A stretch of DNA of 64,000 nt from Baylisascaris procyonis (Eukaryota; Nematoda; Chromadorea; Rhabditida; Ascarididae), in assembly GCA_037389465.1 (NCBI GenBank), contig JAZARR010000237.1:1860001-1924000 (forward strand), given 5' to 3'. The position numbers and the translations under genes were made by a program. Positions 53,897 to 64,000 of the stretch are shown here, in pieces (position 1 is the first letter of the stretch; every line of letters begins with the position of its first letter). The notes below the pieces were generated by a model, which made no database searches, was not told the origin of the DNA, and saw only the letters and a list, made by a program, of their open reading frames with translations.

Positions 53897-54930
53897 TCAC
53901 TCACGCGCAACTTGAAAGGTGAAGGAGTAGATCCGCTGACGATATCCTTGAGAAGCAGATTCCAGATTCATAGAAAACAACGCTGGAAACTCCGGAGAAC
54001 ATTGCGGCGCAGCACTTCTTGGCGAGCTAGAACTGATATCCTTGTCGCCTGCGAGAAGAGACAAATTGCAGTATCCGAAAAGTGGCGCACAATTTTGTAC
54101 CATAGAATTGATTGAAATATGCGCCTGAAACATCTCACTGATTCCAGGGTGAAGGCTTTTAGGCTAGTGACTTGATTTGATTGGTGTGGTCCATGATGAA
54201 CTTTGTGAAAAGCAACGAGGACGAAAGAACTTTGCAAGAAGCATCGAGGGCGAAACGTTTTTTGACATTTCTATACAGTCAGAAAGCAAATTAGGAAATC
54301 ATAAATGAGTAGAAAGTGATCATGTCATTGTGAAAGTAATCGTCACATCTGTTTAGTGCACAGACTGACATTGTGCATCGACTTTGAAGCAGACGGAACT
54401 CTGAAAATTGAAGCTCCAAAATATTGACCTTATGTTTTGAAACATCCGGTTGCCCGAACAAATCTACGAAAGGCTTGCTTTTTCATGGACAGGCTCCAGG
54501 GAAATGAAAGTCCACTGAGTGTAGACGTATGCAAGTTTGTTGACATCTTTCAGTGTCTGCAATTTTCTTCAAAGTTGGTGGGTCAGTGTGGAACATCGTA
54601 AAGGAGGTCGTCCTATGGCATGCATAGAATTCACCCAGTTTTGTAACCCTAGCTTACGTAGTTTCCGAGTTTAAACTACTGGACATATAGACACACAGGC
54701 ACATACATGCCGCAGCAATACGCTTTTACGAGACGACTTTATAAGGATGCATAAAGGTGAATCAGTGTTTCATACGAGTAATTCCGGTTAGACTTATTAA
54801 GCAAGTTTTACTATAAATTTCGCCATAGATAATTGACATACCTCCGCAAGCTCGTTGATGTTCTCAAACTCACACTCGTCGATTCCAGTCATCGAATGCG
54901 TCGATTTAAGCATCTTATGCGGTCCTGAAT
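53897..54930 (-). pseudogene. Possible 3' exons of an unrecognised gene, cut at the duplication junction
   Basis: On the minus strand an open stretch from the junction (54930) down to 54842 encodes KMLKSTHSMTG then IDECEFENINELAE and ends at a strong donor (GAG|GTATGT). A second open stretch, 54124-53897, begins after ATGTTTCAG, is in the same phase, encodes 75 residues rich in Ser, and ends ARE-stop. Together they look like the last two exons of a gene whose 5' part was lost when the MECR copy was joined at 54931. I recognise no domain. The alternative is chance open frames. The upstream exon is not in frame with the MECR copy as it stands. Confidence 0.3.
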
Positions 54931-57900
54931 GCAACCGAGTCCTGAATGTGCAGCGACTACCCAATCACCAGGTTCTAGATCGACCACACCTGCCCCCACC
55001 TGAAATTAATCAACATTCTTTTCGAATTTCCATCTAATTAACAAAACTTTAAACGGTATGCTTTATCTATAAAAAATGGCAATTGCCGATAGTCCTTAAA
55101 TGCCACACCAGTTTAACCTGCCATCATAAGCCCCTCCCCCTTCCCAATCAGCATTTCATCATTGTATCCAGTCTTTCTGGAGGCTCATATAAGAAAAGTG
55201 ATAAAAAACTGAAACTGTTGACATTCAGAAAACATCACTGATGAGAACAAACCTGAGTTGTAAAAAAAGACCGCAAATTTTCATGAAACTTACTCAAACA
55301 AGAAATCACTCCTGAAAGGGTTCAAAAGAAGCAGTCCTTTGATCCACCCCTCTTCCGTTGCTTCAAAAGTATAGTTATACGATTGAAAAAACTTCCAGAT
55401 AAACAGCAAGCAAAGAAGCAACCAAATAAAAGTTATAAATGGGAATGGCTAATCGCCTGCCAACGTGAATATGACGTAATATTGAAGAAATAGATAAGAC
55501 CTGATAATGCAAAGTCAGGAAAAGTGCACTTAATATTAAAGTAATTTCCTTAGCTAAATAATGATGAATATTCGTCGGCTATGATTTCTTGGCGACTTGA
55601 CAAAGGAAGGATGTAAAGAGAGTGTGAACGTATAAGATAAAAGTAAATTAATATGATTTCTTGGCGACTTGACAAAGGAAGGCTGTAAAGAGAGTGTGAA
55701 GGTATAAGATAAAAGTAAAGTAAAGGTAAAGCAATCGATAAAACGTTCGAACAAATCCAGAACTTCAACTGTAAAGAAAGGCGAAGGCGGCCGCTGTCAC
55801 ATCAAGAATATTGCATTTTTCAAGAGTTCCTGAAAAACACTACAGCGCCACTCACAATGCTCATCGAATACCAAGTTTTACGTAGGCGTGATTTTCAGCA
55901 TGCATCAACCACAGACTTATGCTTCTTGTGCTAGTTTAGCACTTTAATATGAGACTTTCCACATACCGCTTCGACTTCAGCGAATCCTTCACTACCACCC
56001 ACGGCCGGAAACCGACCAACGGCCGGTTTGATCGGATAGACTCCTTGCACTTGGTTGATGTCGGCCGGATTTATTGGTGCTGCCAACCACTTCACTCTGA
56101 TCTCGTTCATCTCTAGCTTCTCTGGGATCTCAACGGTCTTCAGCTCGAGTACCTAAATAAATGCACCTGAAGTTCCAAGATCGATGAAGGCGAAGAAACC
56201 AGGATATCATTCTCGTTATAAAGCTGTACCACATCATGGTGGCAGGGTAGTCACAGCCAATTTCCATATTAACTTTACAGCTTGTGTAAATGTACGAGTG
56301 ATATAAGCTTCCAAACAATCGTAAAAGTCGTTGCAACTATTCAATGCAAACATTGCCACCACAGCTGGCCATATGGCTTTTTTTGAGGGGTCCTTTTTAT
56401 GGGATCGCTTCCGCCACCCAACAATCCAGACAACATGTTGCAGCACCCAACAAAAATAAGCTTGCTAGGTTTGTAGCGTTTACTTATTTTCCCAAGTTTG
56501 TAATGTTTCAGCAACCGCTGTGTAATGAAGCCCACAACTTGCACTGCTCTTTTTCGCGGATTCCGTCGTGCTGAAATTCCCCGACATTTTCGTTGCCTTC
56601 CCTGCTCCGACAAAACTGTCCTTCGTGGGGAAGTTTTCCGATTTTTTTCTCCTTTACTTTTTTGGCTGGGCCCTCGCTCTGAACAATTACCCAATCGACC
56701 CCCTGACAAATTTGTTTGCTTTTATGTTGCAATAGACCGTCCATACGAGTTTAAATACTTGGCTGTCAGATTGTACCTATGCCTTCGCGATCAATCTACA
56801 ACATCATTCCGTGTTAAATTCTGTCGATTCTGCCGGCCGAATGGGAAGCACCTCTCTTTTCTACAGTTTTTGACTGAGAGTGTTGTAAACCTCTTACTGT
56901 AGTACCGGGAAAGCCAATATTCGCAGCGAGAACGTCAGCAATGAATATTACTAAAGTGCTGGAGGGGTATATCGAACTGAGAACCCACCTAGGGAGGTGA
57001 GTCGCAGTTTTGCGTGAATGTGGCTTCAACAAGTATCAAGCTAAAGGTTTAGAGTTGCGTCGTAGTAGGCGGGGGCGGCAGTCTAGGCTTGCAAGCAGAA
57101 ACTGAAAGCAACGGTCTTTGCACCCCTAATCTTGCTCCGCCAACCCCCTCACGCATGCCCGCCTTCTATTTTGGTGCACCGTTCCCTTAATAGCAGGTCA
57201 GCTTCACACTTCGCACATTCGGCACGTTGTAGGCCGTGCCCGTGGTATTTTACTAACGCTTGCTGGTTTGTTTAATCAATCGTTCTGCCTTACAAATGTG
57301 AAATTTTGCATACGCAAATTCCGAGAACAGTGAAGCCATCAATCGCAACCATTTTAGCAGAAGAAACCCAACACAATACGGACTTGTGGATTTCGGCACA
57401 GAACCCGAGAATGACTTATTACAATTGCTGCTTGCATAGAAATGTATAGAATCATTTCATCTATCTGTCAGTTTAATCCAGCAATGGCTTCTTCTAGTTT
57501 ATTTTTTCGGGAGCTTTTCAGCACTTAAAAGCATGTAAGCAATCTTCAACAAGGTAATGCAAAAAATTCGACGCCACTCAGGCCATCGACTGTTAACCGA
57601 CCATGAGCACATACACGATCACATACGAAGCAAAAAATAAGAGCGCTTCAAAGGAAGCGTTAGCTGCCATTATTGTCAATATTGGGACGGCTGTGTACAA
57701 CCGATATCACAACAGTTCCTTCAAAACATCAGTTAAAAAGAAGCTGAAAGTTGCTTTAGAGGATCCTTGATTTTTTGGTTGGGAACGTATCCAGAAAAGA
57801 TAATGCTAGCTTGGACTCAAAGAAAGTTTTTCATGAAATATACGCCACGCCGGCCTTCTCAGTAAAAGGCAAAAGAAACCGAAGTGGGTGTCCGACAAAT

Positions 57901-59930
57901 GCGTCCCCGATTCGTTGAGCATCGTTCATGGAACAGTTCCAGAGAGCGCCCTCCCCTCTTTTTTTTTTCACAGGATTTTAAGCGAAAGCGATTTCTGGTC
58001 AACATCGTTTATAACGTTTGCCCTTCATTTTCGCTCTTATTAAACGCATAAATGTGCACCCAACTATTTGCACTACCGTTGAAATTACGTGCCAACCATT
58101 AGAGGTGAGGCGTTGATGACAGCGCTTACTGGTTAACGCCACGACGAACACGGAATACAACAAATAAAGCTATCACGCACAATAATTTAGGTAAGAAAAA
58201 AAAGAGAAAAGCCGTAGAATAAACTAATCCCAAGATCACAAGAAGCGGAATTGGAAAAAAACTGAGTGGTCATATTGCGAGTTGTTTTTAAAGCCTCGTA
58301 AGAAACAACTGATGAATTATATTAAAAGGGAAAGAAATGGAGCCAGCAGTGGAAAAAAACCTTTTTCTTCGATGAATTAACGCTTGTGGCTGGCTGAAGT
58401 CACACCTCTCTTCATAAATCCGAAAGAAATTTCTTCAATTTTGAGATGCAATTCAGATCGCTCAAATGAACTGAAGCAGTAACATCCCACTATATTCAGT
58501 AATCTTAGGACCCGATCTCCTCATTTAAATGCTTGCAGATAACAATGCAGAAATAACGAACATAGAGAGAAAGGCGCTAAAACATTCCCATGAAAACTTG
58601 TACGGCTGATGCGTGATGATAAATTTACAACAAAATGAAGCCGACGTAACTATCGCTGGTCGTGTTAAACGATATGAAAGACACGACCCATCGCGAAAGA
58701 AACAGATATCGCACTACCATTTGAAAGCAGCAATGGCACTTTCAACGCTCGCCTCAACCGCGCGCTGATGTTTTGAATGTAGTGAGGGGTCACAATAATG
58801 CCTCGTGAATCTTTTGCTTTTTGATCAATAAATGCTCTTTCATGACTTCAAAGTAAAGCAATTTGCCACAACATATTCCAGTGATAAGGTGAGCCAAAAT
58901 CGTTAATTAAAGTTTGTTCCTCATTTTGGAGGGCGCGCACGGAACACAACAAATAAAGCTAGCATACGCAATACTTTAGGTAAGAAAAAAGAGAGAAAAA
59001 CCGTCGAGGAAACTAAACCCCTCATGCTTCATCGATCGCAACATCGGAAGAAGCGGAAGTGGAATGAAAGTGAGTGATCATATTGCGAGTTACTTTTAAA
59101 GGCTCATAAGAAACAAGTGATAAATAATATTGAAATTAAAGGAAATGGGGCAAGCAGCGCAAACAGATGAAGATTTGTTGGGGATAATTTAGGTGTATAA
59201 AACAACGCAGCAAAATATAAGGAATGCTATTCAATTCACTTCCGTGATTAATCAGACATGCTGAAATTTCAGATATGAAAAGTAGTTTACTTTTTTCAAG
59301 AACAATTCACTGAGCTGGATTTGCTACTTCATGCCGAAATGAATAGGTTATACGTGTCATATATCCTTAAAATTATTTCTCTACATGGACGCATCGCTTT
59401 TGCACCAATTCATAGTGCACTTAGAGTGATCGGAAATTCATTTCACAGAAGAAACCCAACACAATGCGAACTCATCTCAATTGTTTAGACAACATCGTTG
59501 AGTTGAACGGCAGTCATTTTTTGCACGACACGAGCCCTTACCTTACGCTATATCAAAAACGTTTATAACTCCATCTGTAACAAATAGAGTTTCGTCAATA
59601 AAGTACAAAACCGGATCTGAGAGAGCTATACAATGCGCTCACCGACTTAAAATTTACCGCTTGATATTTCTGACACGATGAGGGCGCTCTAATTGAAAAA
59701 AAAATACTACGCTTTATGGAATAAAGAAAAATACAAAAAATGCGGTCGCTTTATGTTGCGTCGTAGGGATAATGGAAAAGTGGTACAGAGAAATGAATTA
59801 ATAACGACTATAAAACACCCACCTTTAGTGGATCGCCGTACTTCTCGTAGATAAGTTGCTTCGATGTGAGGCACCTCCGTGACGTATTCGCCATCGACCG
59901 ACTAATACGAGACACAGTTGATGCCAACAT
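54931..59930 (-). pseudogene. Truncated inverted MECR copy (exons 1, 2 and part of 3)
   Basis: This is the right-arm copy of the 5' half of the MECR gene. Exon 1 (59930-59823) matches the left copy wherever compared, including the CTTTCAG acceptor abutting the ATG. Exon 2 (56152-55967) is intact but has a 9-nt in-frame change after the YPIKP codons. Exon 3 (54999-54931) keeps its acceptor and 69 nt, with one Ala-to-Val change, then runs into unrelated sequence and a stop about 14 codons on. Exons 4-8, including the nucleotide-binding region, are missing, so an active reductase cannot be made. The promoter region is duplicated too, so it may still be transcribed. Confidence 0.85.
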
Positions 59931-62448
59931 CTGAAAGTACTGCCTATGTCGACTTATTGTACATTTGGGTTTCGTTTACTTTTTCCAACAGAAGCTGTCG
60001 TTTTTCTTAAATGATCCTACTGGAGCTAAAATTCCAACGAAAAACTATGTCCCATTACAAAGGCTATGCGTACTCATCATGCTGCCGCACTCACTAGATC
60101 CATTGAAGGCTACAGAAAGATAAACCAAGTTGGTTGCATAATTCTTTGGGCAAATATGTGCTGCCTCTCCTACATAATTTTTCACTTCACCTTTCATCTG
60201 TTAAAGCGTGGAGTTGCCAGTTACTCTTCTTCTCATAATTCTTTTCAATTCGAATAACTGCTATTTCATTTCTGGCCACTCCCCCCTCTCCCCCCGTTCT
60301 CTTCTCTCTTCGTTATAGGTTCAGATTTTCGCAGGTGCTCACTTCGTCAACGCCCTTGCAAACAAAAACATTAACACCAAACATTTTCAAAACACGTACG
60401 CACCCACGAGCATTATCCGTACTGCCACATCGCACACAATTACATCACACTAACAGAAGATTCCTTTCAGAGGTCCTACGTTCAGATTTCACGAATGCCG
60501 CCTCGCAAGCAAAAACCTGTACCACCTCCCCTCCTCCTCCATCAAATCATAAAATGAAGGTAGAATATGCCTCCCTAGTTGCACACCAGTGCTGTCTTTA
60601 ACGATCAAAAACTTAAAAATATTTAACAGCTCTACTCGGAGCGCCAAATTCAAACAGTGAAGCCCAACGACTTGATTTGTCGATCACGGAAGGTTGAGCA
60701 GCTCTGAGGACATCTGCTAACCACAGTATTCGCTGATAAAATCGACCCGATTTGATACGAACATTTGGGATTTAAAATTCAACAGGCGTGGAGAACGTTT
60801 TTTGAAGAGGAGGGAAAAACAGATGAAACGCTTTTATACTGAAGAAATTAAATATTGACAATCACGAACATAGTGAAAAAAAATCTACTTAAGAAAGCTG
60901 GTCCCCAGGCACTACTTTCCTTTGTGATGGTAACCGCAAAATCAGCGTCACATCCAACCCAAACTCGTCTAGTTAACACTCAAATCCTCTCCTCAGCGTA
61001 TGCAAACAAAACGGTTACAAAAGTACCAACTAACTGCCGCATCGAGGATCTCAGCTAACCATATGATATGCAAGGAACGCAATGCAAGTCAGTCGAATAA
61101 GAAAGCAAATGATCAAAAGTAATAGTTGTGTCGGTGGACGCATTTCTAACAAATCAAGCATCACATTTGCTAGCCACCTTATTTATTTCATATATAAAAT
61201 TAAAGGTAATAGAAATCGGACAATGTAAGACAAAAAACGGACACATGTAGAAATGGCAACAAATAAGTCAGTAAATGATACGCGCACATTTTATAATCGG
61301 AATAATAGCTATACATCAGCTTAGGATCGCAAAAGAATAAAAATTCCGAAATCATAACATATTAATTCAAAAATTGATTAGCACATAAGCATTTAAAAAT
61401 CGCAACATATCAACTTAAAAATATATTAGAATATGCAAATTTCAAAATCGCAAATATGACAGCTTAGCGGCACTTCACTTTCGTCGACAAAGGAAGTGGA
61501 CAAAGAGGAAAGTGTGTGTGGCCCCGATCGTCCTTTTGCAAGGCCTTTGTACGAACGTAGATGATCAAGGTGTATGAACACTTTCAAGCCATAACGCATC
61601 AACTGAGGAACCCGGTATTGATGCCTGACATCCGGCAGTCATGATCCCCAACTAAGGAAAAACGAAAATAAATTCCCCTCCTCTTAGGGAAAACTGCGCA
61701 TTTGTCTTAACTTTTCTGCAAAATGCGCTCGACCGCAGAAGAGCCTCATGCAGCTCACATGCAGTCGGTTTTTTATGCATCTCAAGTGCCAAACGTCACA
61801 GAAATTAGAGACGAGCAGAGTAGCAGGCACTGTGTGGCAGAACTGCGAAGAGCATCGAAACCGTTCATACTGGGCACGCACACACATAGACTCCATCATT
61901 GAAACATACACCATTTACAACTGGAAACTCTCAATAGCACGATTTACAATGGAAACTCTCAGCACATTCAACTAAGTACTGCAATGATCTAGTTAGCAAA
62001 GCCTAATAGAATACAAACTCACCACACAATATATAAAATCAACAGTAACAGCAACGAATAAGAACATATAAAATTTACTGAACGTTGAAAAGCACTCTAC
62101 TTATTCCAACCCAACTTTAACGCAACGAAATTGGTTCCTCAACATCCGCGTTGAGATGAATTTTCTACACTTTTTTTCAATAACTTAACATTTTTCCACA
62201 TAACAAACACTATGAAGCACATATCAGAAAACGCACAACAAAAAAAGCAAGAAATATGAGAGGAAGAAAATTAACCACTGTCATCCACCTCAGCAACGAG
62301 ATCTCATAAACATCAACTAACTAATCCTCGAGACGTGCACGATGTTTGCAAGGCAAAAAGAAAGAAACCCCACAAATCATCTTGCTGAAGTGAGCAGTAC
62401 AAGTAAAACTTCCAACCTACAATTTCCAGTCAAAATCCACTAACATCT
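54931..62448. repeat. Inverted duplication, segment C (right copy)
   Basis: Reverse complement of 37400-44909. Total length differs by only 8 bp, nearly all explained by the 9-bp change in MECR exon 2. The outer end at 62448 joins segment B at a point where the two source sequences share little more than a T. Relative to the left arm, 986 bp (36414-37399), containing the last rsp-7 exon, is missing here. Confidence 0.95.
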
Positions 62449-62788
62449 TAAAAAAGGAAAACAACAGCAAAGTGGGAAAGCGCATCAAATACGCTTGCAC
62501 GAAATGCGTTTTTGCAGCCCGCTTACCCAATCAACCATTTTCACAGTTTAATCAATAACAAAATACTTCATAATTTAAACGATCAGATTGCTTTTACAAA
62601 CCACCACAAAAGAATCTTTTTTTTTTTGTTGTTCAGTGAGATCAAAACAAAATAGAAAAATTGATCAGATGCAAAACGTGTGGAAAATTTTCTGACATCT
62701 TCAAGAGTTTATAACTTCTTTCGACTTCGATGGATGAGTGTGAACTCTATGCCCACAGCTTTATGACGTAGAGAACACTTCGCAAATT
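62449..62788. repeat. Inverted duplication, segment B (right copy, orphan rsp-7 intron 12)
   Basis: Reverse complement of 36059-36413 with about 8% differences in the part I compared and a deletion of about 14 bp. It is a piece of rsp-7 intron with no rsp-7 exon on either side. It is followed by about 9 bp of T-rich filler and then segment A. Confidence 0.85.
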
Positions 62789-62797
62789 TCATATTTT

Positions 62798-64000
62798 TTT
62801 AGATGGTAATGATTGCTCATATTGCGCGTTTATACCTTGGAATATGGTAAGTAATACAAAGTTGTATAAGAAGAACAAACTTTAGTGAATATCGCAAATA
62901 AAGCAAATCACATCCTCTGCAAGAGTTATGATAGATTAAAATGACGGATATATGAATATTGGTGCACAATTCTTTATTTGATTTCCTTGCAACCCCACTA
63001 GTACTACGCCAGTTTGCAGAAAAAGGCTCCATTCGGATACCAACATGAAGTGAGATTGGATTTGGTGGTTTGGCATACTGAGGGATGAATTACTGCGTTC
63101 CCCATTATCCTTAAATCCGGGCATTTCAAACCTCAAGTAACTTAAGATTACCAAGCGTTTACTCGATTATGTTTTCCACTGTCCCATTTGTCCAACACAC
63201 ACAGACCACTAACTCGATTCAAAGCTGAATGCAACAAAAGGTTGAAATCAGGAGTCGTATTAAGGCTTCAGACCGACTAACCTCATCCCAAACTAATACT
63301 GTTGGTTTCTTTTTGAATGGAGTATAATGTATCGCACCGGACTTTATTCTAGCGACTCCGTATCGATCATCTACTGCCAGCGTGATGACTAGAGAAGCCA
63401 ACCGATGAAAGCAAGCAAACAATTTTGCGTATACTACTAATAAACAATTAATGCTTCCACATTCCACTAAATGATGCTGTATGACGTTTAAATATTCTGA
63501 AAGAAAACTAACTACCTCAAAGTTTAACCGAAGAAAACAAAAACAATATGGTTGATTTTTATAGGCAAATAGGATGGGGGCGTCTGTCGAATTACAAATT
63601 ACAAAGCCAAGTATGATTCGGTTTCACGATCGGCAAATGGCTTTAAGTAGTCGAAATTTCTCTCCAGCAACACTGCTAATATGCTATACTTTACAAAATC
63701 ACTGGCCATGAATATTCTGTTTTGTTTTATATTAAACGACAAAGCAGCTGCATCGTCAACCTTACAAGAACTTCATAACTTCATTAAAAAATGAACGAAT
63801 GACTTGGAAGCTAGCAGAGTGGAAAAGCCTAGCTAAAGAAGAAACAAAGGAACTAAAAAAAGAAAAGTTTTGGATGGCTGGAGAGTGATACCCCGTTCGT
63901 TCCCCCCCCCCCACTAAGGAAACTTTAGACCGCCCGTGAACAGGACATGTCGCAGAAGGAAGCTTCATTCCTTCCTGCCTTTATGCCCCCATAATATTCC
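62798..64000. repeat. Inverted duplication, segment A (right copy), running off the window
   Basis: Reverse complement of 20912-21924, close to identical from 62798 to about 63735. It then carries an insertion of about 28 bp (near 63742-63767) and a further stretch of about 150 bp absent from the left copy, before the homology returns at about 63962 (CATTCCTTCCTG...TTTATGCCCCC). The duplication therefore continues beyond the window, and its outer end is not seen. Confidence 0.85.

Overview
The window looks like nuclear DNA of a nematode, most likely a clade V strongylid (hookworm or trichostrongylid type). All four recognisable genes are metazoan. They are cut into many short exons by long AT-rich introns, most acceptors read TTTCAG or TTNCAG, and splice-leader-type acceptors lie just upstream of start codons. 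The proteins read like relatives of Caenorhabditis proteins. No bacterial operon or viral gene is visible. The species cannot be named from the sequence alone.

Layout: 1-1172 holds no exon I can assign, but has a foldback element (557-893). 1173-3946 (+) is the 3' end of a KDM4/JMJD-2 histone demethylase gene (extended PHD plus tandem Tudor). 3947-10619 is intergenic. 10666-17821 (+) is a complete 9-exon gene for the OST48/DDOST subunit of oligosaccharyltransferase. 17822-22798 is intergenic, with a tRNA-like SINE remnant. 22852-37155 (+) is a complete 13-exon gene for an SREK1/RSP-7 SR-related splicing factor. 39918-53291 (+) is a complete 8-exon gene for mitochondrial trans-2-enoyl-CoA reductase (MECR). 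The exon models keep reading frame across every intron and give 436, 556 and 371 residues, close to family lengths.

The most striking structure is a large inverted duplication. 37400-44909 reappears reverse-complemented at 54931-62448 at roughly 99% identity. Two outer pieces follow in the right arm in mirrored order: 36059-36413 as 62449-62788, and 20912-21924 as 62798 to the window end. Relative to the left arm, the right arm lacks 14.1 kb and 1.0 kb. These losses remove every coding exon of the rsp-7 gene but leave a fragment of its intron 12. The inner breakpoint cuts exon 3 of the MECR gene. The right arm therefore carries a truncated minus-strand MECR copy, joined to what may be exons of an unrecognised minus-strand gene (53897-54930).

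The last MECR intron (49300-53138) lies in the spacer between the arms. It holds a second oddity: about 1.9 kb built from the 11-bp half-site GGTAGATCAAA and variants. Its core (50757-51080) is 13 head-to-head palindromes spaced almost exactly 25 bp apart. A 115-bp foldback element beside it sits almost on the symmetry axis of the large duplication. The four genes work in unrelated processes (chromatin, ER glycosylation, splicing, mitochondrial fatty-acid synthesis) and share only their location.
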